64,000 bases of DNA from Chloroflexota bacterium (GCA_016190665.1 JACPQD010000021.1:294944-358943), one strand, 5' to 3'; shown: positions 44,321-52,738, numbered from the stretch's first letter. The notes: a model not told the origin generated them from the letters alone. Numbers and translations: made by a program.

Positions 44321-45066
44321 CTCAGGTACTCCTCAGCAGCTCGAGCCGCGTCGCTGACCACCCTGCGACGGAAGACATTCAGGCGCTCCTCTCCCACCAG
44401 ATCTATGGTCTGCCGCAGCATATCAGGCAAGGACCGCAGGAACGCGTGCAGGTGCTCAGCCTCGACCTTGCCTGAGGAGAGGAGGAACCTCTCGGCGAAA
44501 CTGCGGAACCGGTCCCAGCTCGGCTCGCGGCCGGCGGCCGTCCAAACGAACCTGCGCCATTTCTGAAGGGCATCGGCGCCGAAGAAGGCGATGCTCGCTC
44601 CCAAAGAGAGTCCTTCCAGAAGCGTCTGGCAGCGTGTCATCTTGTCCCTGTCCATCCGCTCGCGGCGGTCCAGCTCGTATTGGAGCGCCCGATCCATCAT
44701 GTTGCCCAGACCATCACCGACACCTGCCTTCTTGCCGAAAAAGGGCCGGTAGATGTCCAGAATCCAGGCGTCGTCTGTGATCAAGTGCGAGACATACCCG
44801 GCGACAAAGGCCCTCGTCCGCCGGTCCAGCGCCTGAGACTCGGCGAGAGCAGGATGGATGCGAAAAAGGCACTGGACGCTGCTTTCTGCGAAGTCGGCGT
44901 CCAGGGGAAGGAAGTGGGTGTCCTCACGTGAGGCGCCAGTGATCAACCGAATATCAGGAGAAGTAGCTCCCAGGAGGAAGAGGCCCAGGTTCTCCAAAAC
45001 GACGGGGCGCCCAAGCGTGCGCGCCACTTCGTCAGCAATGCCCAAATGAAGACAGAGAGGGGGCAT
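44317..45066 (-). CDS. Zinc-dependent phospholipase C-like protein
   Basis: 249 residues from the ATG at 45066. The start HLGIADEVARTLG, LFLLGATSPDIR, EDTHFLPL, and FVAGYVSHLITDDAWILDIY give the spaced His and Asp residues of the zinc-dependent phospholipase C fold. Proteins of this type are often annotated only by that domain. It sits inside the his operon (between hisG and hisD, with overlap to hisD), but has no known role in histidine synthesis. A longer frame to 45192 runs into hisG and is unlikely. Confidence 0.65.
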   Translation of the reverse strand: MPPLCLHLGIADEVARTLGRPVVLENLGLFLLGATSPDIRLITGASREDTHFLPLDADFAESSVQCLFRIHPALAESQALDRRTRAFVAGYVSHLITDDAWILDIYRPFFGKKAGVGDGLGNMMDRALQYELDRRERMDRDKMTRCQTLLEGLSLGASIAFFGADALQKWRRFVWTAAGREPSWDRFRSFAERFLLSSGKVEAEHLHAFLRSLPDMLRQTIDLVGEERLNVFRRRVVSDAARAAEEYLS

Positions 45067-45079
45067 CGGTCGGGCTCCT

Positions 45080-46120
45080 TCAACCGGAGCGACCAGACTT
45101 GCTTCGGTGGCCTTTGATCTCCGCCAGCAAGTTACGATAGGCCGCGGACTCCTCCTCGAAGACGTAGCTCGCGGGCAGCACGGTGATGCCACTCCCGCCT
45201 ATCTGGCGAAGGTGACTCACGGCGGTCAGCAGCTTCTGGCGCTCCACCACCACAGTCACTGCGTACCAGTCCTCCTCGCCCGCCTGCCGGCTGTACACCT
45301 TGGCGATGGTCGGCCCCTGAATTCCAGCCGCCTCCTTGCGGCCGATGACGTGATCGGCCACCGCCTCGGGCGACTTCCCCCGTATGTTGGCCGTGACACT
45401 ATAGTATTTCAGAGATCTCTGGCGAGCCTCGATGAGCTCCAGCATACGACCCATCAGCTTCATCTTTTCGCGATCCCCGGCCAGCAGACGCCGGTTTCCA
45501 ATGAAGCAGGCCTGCGAGCGGAGGATGGTGCCGTCGGTCAGCGTCTTGAGCCTATTCTCGCGCATGGTCACGCCGCTGGACGTTATGTCAACGATGATAT
45601 CAGCATACCCCATGAGGGGGGCGGCCTCCATGGCGCCTGCAGCCTCTACGCAGGTGAAATAGTTTATTCCCCGGCTCAGGAAGAACTGCTGCGTCAGCCT
45701 GGGGTACTTGGTCACCACCCGAAGCTGCCGGCCTTTCTCACGCAAAGCCACCGAGACATCCGCCAGGTCGGCCGTCGATGAAACATCGATCCAGGAGTCT
45801 GGCACGCCAATCACCAGCTCACAGTGGCTGTACCCCAGGCGGTCGATGATCAACACCGTCTCGCCGTCCTCCACGCGCACCTCAAGAAACCTGTCCAGCC
45901 CCGCGATGCCAACGTCTGCGCTGCCTTCCTCTATCTTCGCCGGTATGTCCGCGGAGCGCTGGAACAGGACTATTGCCCCCCGGAGCGCGGATATGGCGCC
46001 GGTGTACCTTCGCGCGCTGGGGCGTTCTACGGAAAGACCACAGGACTCCAGGAACCGGATGGTGGGATCATGCAGGTCGCTATTGCTGGCCAGCGCTATG
46101 CGAAGCACTCCTTCTCTCAT
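45080..46120 (-). CDS. hisG: ATP phosphoribosyltransferase, long form
   Basis: 346 residues, first step of histidine biosynthesis. The catalytic part has VGIAGLDRFLE, VTKYPRLTQQFF, EAAPLMGYADIIVDITSSG; the C-terminal 75 residues (WYAVTVVVERQKLLTAVSHL and SGITVLPASYVFE) form the ACT-like regulatory domain of the long HisG form. Long HisG does not normally need HisZ, which makes the neighbouring HisS/HisZ-like gene worth noting. Confidence 0.94.
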   Translation of the reverse strand: MREGVLRIALASNSDLHDPTIRFLESCGLSVERPSARRYTGAISALRGAIVLFQRSADIPAKIEEGSADVGIAGLDRFLEVRVEDGETVLIIDRLGYSHCELVIGVPDSWIDVSSTADLADVSVALREKGRQLRVVTKYPRLTQQFFLSRGINYFTCVEAAGAMEAAPLMGYADIIVDITSSGVTMRENRLKTLTDGTILRSQACFIGNRRLLAGDREKMKLMGRMLELIEARQRSLKYYSVTANIRGKSPEAVADHVIGRKEAAGIQGPTIAKVYSRQAGEEDWYAVTVVVERQKLLTAVSHLRQIGGSGITVLPASYVFEEESAAYRNLLAEIKGHRSKSGRSG

Positions 46121-46123
46121 CTC

Positions 46124-47575
46124 CTACCCCGGCCCCGGCTTCCTCGACAACAGGTGCTCGGTCAGCTTGCCGTCGGCGCGGACTGTCATCACCTTGGGTA
46201 TCCCGCTCCGCCGGGCATAATCCATGCTGGACTTCACCGTCGTCTCTCGCACTTCCAGTTCCACGATCTTCCCCTCGCTGCGCAATAGCTCCGCCAGGTT
46301 ATGCGCCTGCACATGAGCGTCGGATGCTTCCGGCGTCACCAGAACGTCGGAGGGCGCCAACCGGGGAGCGACTCTCACACCTTCGGCGGAGAACGCCTCC
46401 GCCAGCGATTCCAAAGCGTAAGCGAAGCCCAACGCCGGTACATCCTTCCCCGCCCCCAGCGCCTTGACCAGACCATCGTAACGTCCCCCGCCGCAGAGGC
46501 GCTGGCTCCCGGGGGGCGCACCGTGCCGTATCTCAAAGACCATGCCTGTGTAATAAGCCAGCCCTCGAGTCAGGCCGAAATCAACAGTTATCCTCGATCC
46601 GAAGACCTCATCCTTTTCCAGCACTTCCAGGATGCGACCCAGGTCCTTCAAAGGCTCCGCAATCAGGCCCCACTTAGCGGTCAGTTGCTCGGCCTGACGC
46701 AAGGAAGAGCGCGCCGACCCTTTCATCCCCGCGAGTTCCGCGACAAACCCCAAAGCTTTCTCAACCAGCTCCGGTGCGTCGCCTCTCTTAAGCTTCCGGA
46801 GAAATCTCTCGACGATCTCGGCTGCGTCGCGGCTTCCTGTGGGGTCAGTGCTCATGCCAGTGAGCATCTCCAGAATTGGGGTCCGCGACTCCGCCAGGTC
46901 CAGGCCAGCGATGATCCCTTCCGGCTTTTCCTCCGCCGCAGTGAGCAGTCCCCGCTCCGTCAGCCGGGACCTCGCCCCATCGACATCCAGCGCACCGCGG
47001 CCCAGATCGCCCATCATGCTGACGAGAAAGGTGCTCGCCCGCTCAGATAGCCCCAGGCTGCCCAGAAGCTTGAGGGCGACTCCTGGGTGTCCCACCACCA
47101 CGCTGAACTTCTCCAAACCGAGCCTGCGGATGCCATGGCAAGCAATAGTTACTATTTCCGCGTCCGCCCTGGGACTCGCCGAGCCGATGAGCTCGCACCC
47201 GAGCTGGGTGGCCTGGCGGTAGCGTCCTTTCTGCCCCGGCTCATAGCGAAAGACCGGGCCGGCGTACTGCCAGCGTTGCGGCAGCGGCAGGGAGTGCCCG
47301 TCCTCGATGAACGCCCGGATCACCGATGCCGTAAACTCCGGTCGCAGGCTCAGCCGGTGGCCCCCCTGGTCAGTGAAAGTATACATTCGGGATGTGAGGT
47401 CCGCTCCGGACTTGCGCAGATAGAGATCAGTATCTTCCAGGGCCGGCGTATCGACGATGCGATACCCATAGGAAGCAAGAAACGACCGCAGGTTGTCCTC
47501 GATCGCCCGCTTCGCTGCGAAATCAGCGCCCAAAAGGTCGAGTACACCCCTTGGGCGCTCTGTCACCTCTTCCAA
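46124..47575 (-). CDS. Histidyl-tRNA synthetase family protein (HisS or HisZ-like)
   Basis: 483 residues, class II synthetase fold. Motif 2 is GPVFRYEPGQKGRYRQATQL, the histidine-specific loops are GLTRGLAYYTGMVFEI and LCGGGRYDGLVKALG, and an anticodon-binding domain closes the protein (PSDVLVTPEASDAHVQAHNL). The Asp usual in RGLDYYT of HisS is Ala here. It begins the his cluster and ends 3 bp before hisG, the place of hisZ in many genomes, but HisG here is the long form. Either it is the sole HisRS placed in a his operon or a HisZ-like regulatory subunit. No second copy can be checked in this window. Confidence 0.8.
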   Translation of the reverse strand: MEEVTERPRGVLDLLGADFAAKRAIEDNLRSFLASYGYRIVDTPALEDTDLYLRKSGADLTSRMYTFTDQGGHRLSLRPEFTASVIRAFIEDGHSLPLPQRWQYAGPVFRYEPGQKGRYRQATQLGCELIGSASPRADAEIVTIACHGIRRLGLEKFSVVVGHPGVALKLLGSLGLSERASTFLVSMMGDLGRGALDVDGARSRLTERGLLTAAEEKPEGIIAGLDLAESRTPILEMLTGMSTDPTGSRDAAEIVERFLRKLKRGDAPELVEKALGFVAELAGMKGSARSSLRQAEQLTAKWGLIAEPLKDLGRILEVLEKDEVFGSRITVDFGLTRGLAYYTGMVFEIRHGAPPGSQRLCGGGRYDGLVKALGAGKDVPALGFAYALESLAEAFSAEGVRVAPRLAPSDVLVTPEASDAHVQAHNLAELLRSEGKIVELEVRETTVKSSMDYARRSGIPKVMTVRADGKLTEHLLSRKPGPG

Positions 47576-47606
47576 AACTAAACCTTCCCTACAGATTCGC
47601 TAACGT

Positions 47607-47636
47607 ATTCTACACCAATTCGGGAGGCGCGTTCAA
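47607..47636 (-). promoter_or_regulatory. Promoter of the hisS/Z-hisG-hisD operon
   Basis: Minus-strand TTGAAC, 18-base spacer, TAGAAT, 32 bases before the start at 47575. Confidence 0.5.
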
Positions 47637-47649
47637 GCGCAGGAGTCAT

Positions 47650-47678
47650 TTGACGCCGCTTCAAGCCAAGGGTACAAT
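47650..47678 (+). promoter_or_regulatory. Promoter of the lipoprotein gene
   Basis: TTGACG, 17-base spacer, TACAAT, 35 bases before the ATG at 47713. Divergent from the his promoter. Confidence 0.6.
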
Positions 47679-47712
47679 ATCTCTTGTATCTCGGCAAGGC
47701 GCACGTAAAATC

Positions 47713-48573
47713 ATGCGAAGAGTTCTCCCCATCATCCTCCTGATACCCCTTGTTCTGGTTGTGGCGGCCGGCTGCAACAGCGGCATGCCCGCGCAAGCAG
47801 GGCAGTATGAGATACTGCCCAGATCCCTCAGCTATGACGGCAGGGAATATGCGTTCTTGTGGACCGACAAGGACGGCCGTGTCCATAACGCCGGCGGCGA
47901 CGATATCAAGCTCGTCGAGGACTCCAGGACGTACCTCGAGATAAAGGACGGCCCGCCCGTCCTTCATCTGGCAAAAGACCAGTCCATCAACGTTCAGGCC
48001 GAAGATCGCCACGGCAGTTTCACCACCTTCTGGTATCCCTTCATGCTGGGCCGGATGCTTTCTCCGGGAGGCAGTCCGGTGATCATCACTCAGCCCGCGC
48101 CTGGCGCCCCGTCCACGCCGCCTCAGACGCCAACTTACCACTATCCTCCGGCCAACTCGTTCGGACGAGATGACACGCTTCAGGGCAGCGTCACCAACAA
48201 TAAGCCGGCGGCGCCAGACTACGGCAGGATCCAGCCGGCGCCTCACTCGGTCAGCGGCAAGAGCGCGGGTACCGGCGGTGGGACGGCGGCTACGGGCAAG
48301 GCAGGGTCGTCCCAGGGCGGCCAGCAGGGTGGCACAGGCATCGGCTCGGCAGCCAGCGGCAAAGGAGGCTTCAAAGGCAGCGGGGGCGCGCCGACGGTTG
48401 GCGGAGGCAGCGGCAGGCCAGGAAGCTCAATAGCCCCCGGCGGCAGGGCCGCACCGAGCATCGGCGGAGGCAGCGGGAGGACAAGCAGCCCCACGGCCCC
48501 CCGAGGGGGCGGCTTCGGCGGTGGCAAGGTCGGCAGTGTGGGACGCAGCGGCGCACGGGGAGGGGGAAAGTAG
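47713..48573 (+). CDS. Lipoprotein with Gly/Ser-rich C-terminal half
   Basis: 286 residues from the ATG at 47713. Signal peptide with lipobox LVVAAGC, so the mature protein would be lipid-anchored. About 100 residues of folded domain follow (YEILPRSLSYDGREYAFLW, HLAKDQSINVQAEDRHGSF). The last 120 residues are low complexity, rich in Gly, Ser, Ala and Pro. The domain is not recognised. It is upstream of the DUF4178-DUF350-PspA group and may be part of the same envelope function. Confidence 0.65.
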   Translation: MRRVLPIILLIPLVLVVAAGCNSGMPAQAGQYEILPRSLSYDGREYAFLWTDKDGRVHNAGGDDIKLVEDSRTYLEIKDGPPVLHLAKDQSINVQAEDRHGSFTTFWYPFMLGRMLSPGGSPVIITQPAPGAPSTPPQTPTYHYPPANSFGRDDTLQGSVTNNKPAAPDYGRIQPAPHSVSGKSAGTGGGTAATGKAGSSQGGQQGGTGIGSAASGKGGFKGSGGAPTVGGGSGRPGSSIAPGGRAAPSIGGGSGRTSSPTAPRGGGFGGGKVGSVGRSGARGGGK

Positions 48574-48762
48574 GCCAGGCGCGAAGCAGGAACGATGAAG
48601 CATGGAGCGCGAAGCGAGAAGCAGGAAGCATGAACGATGAAGCGCGGAGCAAGAAGCACCCAGGAAGTTCTTATCTCGCGGTGTCTAGGCCGTTGCGGAT
48701 ACGTTCGGATTTGAGCGTCGGACGCGTCGGACAGGTCGGAGCTGTCACTAAACAGAGGTGTT
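48574..48762. repeat. GAAGC-rich imperfect tandem repeat
   Basis: Words such as GCGAAGCAGGAA, GCATGAACGATGAAGC and GCGCGAAGCGAGAAGC are repeated from 48577 to 48655. A related block in reverse complement forms part of the next gene (about 48820-48915). 48715-48745 carries CGTCGGAC repeats. Confidence 0.6.
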
Positions 48763-49530
48763 ATGCGGCTAAGTAACAGCCGGTTGCAGTTATCCGGGGA
48801 GGGGTGGTATTCCTGGTTCTCCCTTCTCGCTCCGATTCGCTTACGCTCTTCGGAGTCTTCGACTTCGCGCTTCCTGCTACGGTCTTCCCGCTCCCTACTC
48901 CGCGCTTCGCGCTTCAGCCCTATCGTCTACTTCGCCGCGCTTCTGCTTTGGGAGCTAGTCGACCTGACGCCTCAAGACCTACCGTCGCTCGTCCTCAGCT
49001 CCCTCAGCATCGCCTACCTGACCCTGGCGCTGTGCGCATATGTGCGAAGGGGCATCGCTGACCCAGTCAAAGAATGCGGCTGGACGGCGCGGCTTGTCGC
49101 CTTGACCGGGGCAAATCTGCTCCTGCCCCTCTCTTTCCTCCCTGACCAGCATCCCTTCTGGATCCCGTTCGCCCTGGCCGGCTCGGCCCTCGGGCTGGGC
49201 CTCTCTCTGTGGGCCATGGCGTACCTGCGCGGCAGCTTCAGCATCACGCCGCAGGCCTGGCGCCTTGTGGCAAGGGGCCCCTACCGCTATGTCCGGCACC
49301 CCATGTATCTCGGCAGCTTCTTGATCGGAGGCAGCCTCCTCCTCGTCAAGCTCTCGCCAGAGGCGGTCACGCTCTTTGCCGCCTTCCTGATCGCCCAATA
49401 TCTCAGACTTCGTTGGGAGGAGCGCCTTCTTTCTGACGCTCTGCCCGGCTATGTTGACTACAAGAACCGGACCAGACGACTGCTTCCCAGATTTTTGATT
49501 GCAGATCGTAGATTGGGGGGAGTGGGGTAG
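48763..49530 (+). CDS. Isoprenylcysteine carboxyl methyltransferase-like membrane protein
   Basis: 255 residues as opened from the ATG at 48763. Four or five membrane helices, then the cofactor-binding signature VARGPYRYVRHPMYLGSFLI of the ICMT/PEMT family, which methylates small or lipid substrates using S-adenosylmethionine. Residues about 18-52 (Ser/Arg/Leu-rich) are encoded by the CTTCGCGCT repeat family, and the final residues (IADRRLGGVG) come from another repeat-like sequence. The true start may lie within or after the repeat. Function in this organism unknown. Confidence 0.72.
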   Translation: MRLSNSRLQLSGEGWYSWFSLLAPIRLRSSESSTSRFLLRSSRSLLRASRFSPIVYFAALLLWELVDLTPQDLPSLVLSSLSIAYLTLALCAYVRRGIADPVKECGWTARLVALTGANLLLPLSFLPDQHPFWIPFALAGSALGLGLSLWAMAYLRGSFSITPQAWRLVARGPYRYVRHPMYLGSFLIGGSLLLVKLSPEAVTLFAAFLIAQYLRLRWEERLLSDALPGYVDYKNRTRRLLPRFLIADRRLGGVG

Positions 49531-49589
49531 GGATTCGCGCTCCTTGCTCCTTGCTCCGCGCTTCTCCGAAGATTGGCTCAGGAGGCTGA

Positions 49590-50306
49590 ATGGAGCTCCT
49601 GGTCGCCGTGACGCTCGCCGTCATCGTCATCGCCCTGGCCATACTGCTTTACTGGAGGGCATCGCAATCCACTGTGTTGAGACGCTTAGGACGCATCGTT
49701 GGGGCCCACGTGGAATCTATGGGCGCTCCTGCTAGAGAGGAAGAGCGCGGCCTGAATAGCCTGCGCCCCGGGGACGCCATCTCCTTCTGGGATGGCGCCG
49801 ACTGCACGGTGGAGACCATTCTCAACTGTGAGGAGCGGGTCGGGGAACGGGTGACCTCCTGGCGCTGGGTCTTTCTCAGTGGCGGCCGACTACTGGAGGT
49901 CGCCCCGGACGGGAATACTATGTTTGAGGGCCCGGAGGTGCTTCACCAGGGCTCAGCGGGATTCCAACGACTCACAGCAGAGGCAGAGGATGGGGGCATT
50001 CTGAAGACCTTCGAAGCGCGGGTGCGGGAAGGCGCCGTTGCCGCTTCGCCGGTGAGCTTCCGCCACGGGCGGTTCACTTATTCCGTGCGCAGCACCGGCG
50101 CCTTTCGCGCTACAGCCGTAGGCAAGACCCTGGAGCAGGAGGTCTGGCGAGATATTGGCCCGAAGGCAGAGGACAACGTCTATTTCGAAATGGAGACCGG
50201 CGCTGGCAAGCAGGCCCTGGGCGTCTGGACTACGCACATCCTGCTGCTTTCGGGGGAAACGTTGAAGGAAACCGACATTACGGACATCTTCGCGAAACAG
50301 CAGTAA
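49590..50306 (+). CDS. DUF4178 domain protein with N-terminal membrane helix
   Basis: 238 residues, ATG after AGGAGGCTGA. N-terminal helix (VAVTLAVIVIALAILLYW) then a soluble part with SLRPGDAISFWDGADCTVE and YFEMETGAGKQALGVWTTH, the DUF4178 signature. Genes of this family are commonly found with DUF350 and PspA, as here, in groups linked to membrane maintenance. No enzymatic residues are apparent. Confidence 0.75.
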   Translation: MELLVAVTLAVIVIALAILLYWRASQSTVLRRLGRIVGAHVESMGAPAREEERGLNSLRPGDAISFWDGADCTVETILNCEERVGERVTSWRWVFLSGGRLLEVAPDGNTMFEGPEVLHQGSAGFQRLTAEAEDGGILKTFEARVREGAVAASPVSFRHGRFTYSVRSTGAFRATAVGKTLEQEVWRDIGPKAEDNVYFEMETGAGKQALGVWTTHILLLSGETLKETDITDIFAKQQ

Positions 50307-50384
50307 GAATCCATCATGCTGGTTGACACGGCGCCAACGAGAGCCTGCCCTGAACCAAGTGAAGGAATGAAAATTGTACTTTCT

Positions 50385-50433
50385 ATACCCCGCACTGAAG
50401 TACGGGGTATACCGCGTACTTTAGTGCGCGGTA
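50385..50433 (+). promoter_or_regulatory. Two tandem hairpins with complementary loops upstream of DUF350-pspA
   Basis: Hairpin 1: stem ATACCCCG / CGGGGTAT (50385-50392, 50403-50410). Hairpin 2: stem TACCGCG / CGCGGTA (50410-50416, 50427-50433). The loops are CACTGAAGTA and TACTTTAGTG, which are reverse complements at all ten positions if one G-U pair is allowed. The two loops could pair with each other (kissing), or the long inner pairing could replace both stems. The element lies 61 bases upstream of the DUF350 start. Confidence 0.65.
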
Positions 50434-50493
50434 CACGAGAAGCCTGCTTTCGTACGAAGCATCACTCTCATCGCCGAGAGAGGAGGTGATAAG

Positions 50494-50712
50494 GTGGACC
50501 TTGACATCGGACGTTTCTTGACTGCCCTGGGCAACACTGTATTGTGGAGTGTGGTCGCCATCCTCGTCGTCGTGGGCGTCTTCGAGATACTCGAGCGAAA
50601 GTACAAGCTCATGCAGGAGATCTTCGGGGAGAACAGCACTGCGGCGGCCATTCTGGCGGGCAGCTTCGTCCTGGGAATCTTCTATACCGTTACTCAGATC
50701 GTTATCCATTAG
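50494..50712 (+). CDS. DUF350-type small membrane protein
   Basis: 72 residues, GTG start after GAGGAGGTGATAAG. Two membrane helices (LWSVVAILVVVGVFEILE and AAILAGSFVLGIFYTV) joined by a basic loop RKYKLMQEIFG, as in half a DUF350 unit. It precedes pspA by 21 bp. A membrane partner for PspA is likely. Confidence 0.8.
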   Translation: MDLDIGRFLTALGNTVLWSVVAILVVVGVFEILERKYKLMQEIFGENSTAAAILAGSFVLGIFYTVTQIVIH

Positions 50713-50733
50713 GCGCGAGGGAGGGAAGACAGA

Positions 50734-51405
50734 ATGCAAATCCTGGACCGTGTTTCCACCATCCTGCGAGCAAACATCAATGACTTGCTCGACCAGGCGG
50801 AAGATCCGGAGAAGATGCTCAACCAGATCGCCCGCGACATGGCCGATGCTATCAAACAGGCCAAGGGGCAGGTCACCGAGACCATCGCCCAACAGAACCT
50901 GATCAGAAGCAACCTGGAAAAGAGCCGGGAGTTGGCCGCCCAGTGGGGGGAAAAGGCTGAACTGGCCGTGAGCAAAGGCAAAGACGATCTGGCGAAGGAA
51001 GCCCTGCGCCGCAAGCGTGACTACGAGGCCAATTCCAAAGTCTACGAGACGCAACTGGCCGCGCAGACGCAGACCGTCGAGAAGCTGAAGACTGATTTGG
51101 CCGCCCTTGAGTCGAAATACGGGGAGTTGCAGCGCAATAAAGAGGCCCTCATCGCCCGCCACAAGGTCGCTCAGGCCCAGGCCCAGATCCAGAAGACCAT
51201 CTCCACTGTGTCCGTTACCGACTACAGCAGCGAACTGAGCCGGATGGATGAGAAGATCAGGCTGGAAGAGGCGCGAGCTGCTGCCGCCACCGAGATAGGC
51301 GAAGCATCATTGGAGGCGCAGATCGAATCTTTGACGAAGAGCGACGAGGACCTGGAGATCGACGCGGAGCTAGAAGAGCTCAAGGCGAAAAAGGCGCAGA
51401 AGTAG
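50734..51405 (+). CDS. pspA: PspA/IM30 family protein
   Basis: 223 residues, almost entirely coiled coil. The N-terminal amphipathic helix MQILDRVSTILRANINDLLD binds stressed membranes, followed by AEDPEKMLNQIARDM and long Glu/Lys/Gln helices. PspA and its relatives are ESCRT-III homologues that form rods or rings to protect or remodel membranes. With DUF4178 and DUF350 neighbours it forms a compact stress module. Confidence 0.92.
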   Translation: MQILDRVSTILRANINDLLDQAEDPEKMLNQIARDMADAIKQAKGQVTETIAQQNLIRSNLEKSRELAAQWGEKAELAVSKGKDDLAKEALRRKRDYEANSKVYETQLAAQTQTVEKLKTDLAALESKYGELQRNKEALIARHKVAQAQAQIQKTISTVSVTDYSSELSRMDEKIRLEEARAAAATEIGEASLEAQIESLTKSDEDLEIDAELEELKAKKAQK

Positions 51406-51413
51406 CTCTCCGA

Positions 51414-51450
51414 CCCCTGACCCCAGTCCGTGGAGGTCTGGGGTCAGGGG
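51414..51450 (+). terminator. Terminator after pspA
   Basis: 13-bp perfect stem CCCCTGACCCCAG / CTGGGGTCAGGGG with an 11-base loop, 8 bases beyond the stop. No clear T-run. Confidence 0.65.
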
Positions 51451-51488
51451 CGGGCAGTTGCCGCTGAACGGTCTGCAGAGTAAGGCGT

Positions 51489-51647
51489 TCAGTCGGCTTC
51501 CTCATTCTCCTCTACGATGCCACAGCACCCGCACACACAGGAGTCGCCGTTGGCGCACGGCGAGCAGCAATAGATCAAGTTGTTCAGCTCGTAGCCGGTG
51601 CCGACAATGGCGCAGCCACATTCCGGGCATAGTTGCTCAACCATCAT
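51489..51647 (-). CDS. Metallothionein-like small Cys-rich protein
   Basis: 52 residues with ten cysteines. ATG ATG at 51647, preceded by a strong AGGAGGTGA. The sequence runs LCPECGCAIVG, YELNNLIYCCSPCANGD and SCVCGCCGIVEEN, the Cys spacing (CxxCxC, YCCxxCA, CxCxCC) of bacterial metallothioneins that bind zinc, copper or cadmium. It is antisense to nothing else and lies in the gap between pspA and the next gene. Not in the usual length range for gene finders. Metal bound and regulation unknown. Confidence 0.75.
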   Translation of the reverse strand: MMVEQLCPECGCAIVGTGYELNNLIYCCSPCANGDSCVCGCCGIVEENEEAD

Positions 51648-51928
51648 GGTGTTTCACCTCCTTTCGACCAGTGACGTCTTGTCAATCCCGCCAAACCCCA
51701 TGGACGCCGCTCTTGAATCGCCCTTCAGGATGCGAGGCGGATTCGGCGAGGTTGCCTGAAAAGCTTCCTTCGGTGTACTCTTACATTAGCGCATTTCCCC
51801 ACAGTTAGAATCCGTTTGATTGCGGATTATGGGCCAGCAGACTACTTAGTGCGTTCTGCGCCGGAAACGGCGGCCTAGCACGCGTCGCGGGCGAGCCAGA
51901 CCGACTCTCCGAAGGAGTTGAGGACCAT
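51648..51928. other. Intergenic region between metallothionein and next gene
   Basis: No gene seen. Divergent leader space, with no obvious promoter hexamers. Confidence 0.4.
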
Positions 51929-52576
51929 ATGTCAGAGGAGCTTGGAAGGATCCAGAAGCCATCGGCTGAAGAATTCAAGGTGAAGAGAAAGCTTTATTTC
52001 ATACCGCTGGTTTTCTCTCCACGGGACCCGGAGGCTGAGCTTACCCGGAGGCTCGACGAGTATTGGGAGCAGGCGCGGGGTCAAGTGGCGAGCCTCGAGG
52101 ATAAGCTAGGCGCCGTGAGAAAAGTATTCCACGAATTGGCGCCCAGCGGCGGTGCGGAAGGCGCCAAAGCAATCGAGGAGCTAAACAAGGGCAGCTATCG
52201 AATCGTCGAGGCGATGCTGGCGAAGGGGGCCGAGCTTCAACCTATTGAGGACAGCGACTTGCTGACGGAGTTCATGGACTGGAGCAGGTGCCTTTCCGTC
52301 GGCTTGCAAAACCGCCGGGTGCTCCAAAGAGTCTATGAGTCCTACACAGAGGCGGATAAGAAGAGGAACAGCTTCATCCAGAAGCGGATAGACGAATCGC
52401 TCAAGGAGGACGAGGTAGGCATTCTGCTCATGAGAGAGGGACACCAGGTCCAGTTCCCCCTGGATATCGAGGTATTCTACGTGGCGCCGCCGGCGCTGGA
52501 CCAGATAAAGCGCTGGCTCAGGGAGCGTGACGCTGACATGGAGCGGGAGACGACAGCGGAGACTGGCTCGCCTTAA
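51929..52576 (+). CDS. Conserved protein of unknown function, helical
   Basis: 215 residues, no signal peptide and no membrane helix. Mostly alpha-helical and charged: KRKLYFIPLVFSPRDPEAEL near the start, then long helices (DEYWEQARGQVASLEDKLG, NRRVLQRVYESYTEADKKRN) and a C-terminal part VGILLMREGHQVQFPLDIEV. The start follows AAGGAG. No family recognised. It is followed closely by a tRNA cluster in the same orientation. Confidence 0.65.
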   Translation: MSEELGRIQKPSAEEFKVKRKLYFIPLVFSPRDPEAELTRRLDEYWEQARGQVASLEDKLGAVRKVFHELAPSGGAEGAKAIEELNKGSYRIVEAMLAKGAELQPIEDSDLLTEFMDWSRCLSVGLQNRRVLQRVYESYTEADKKRNSFIQKRIDESLKEDEVGILLMREGHQVQFPLDIEVFYVAPPALDQIKRWLRERDADMERETTAETGSP

Positions 52577-52663
52577 GCCGGTTTGCCAAAAACGCGGCTG
52601 ACGTGCTAAAATCATCGAGATTGGTTGCGTGCAGGCGACCGAGGTACGCTCGGGCGTATCCGT

Positions 52664-52738
52664 TCCCCGATAGCTCAACGGTAGAGCGGGCGGCTGTTAA
52701 CCGCTAGGTTGTAGGTTCGAATCCTGCTCGGGGAGCCA
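52664..52738 (+). tRNA. tRNA-Asn (GTT)
   Basis: Full cloverleaf: acceptor TCCCCGA / TCGGGGA, anticodon loop CTGTTAA, T-loop TTCGAAT, encoded CCA. The last 37 bases recur, with three differences, at 60370-60406. Confidence 0.95.
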
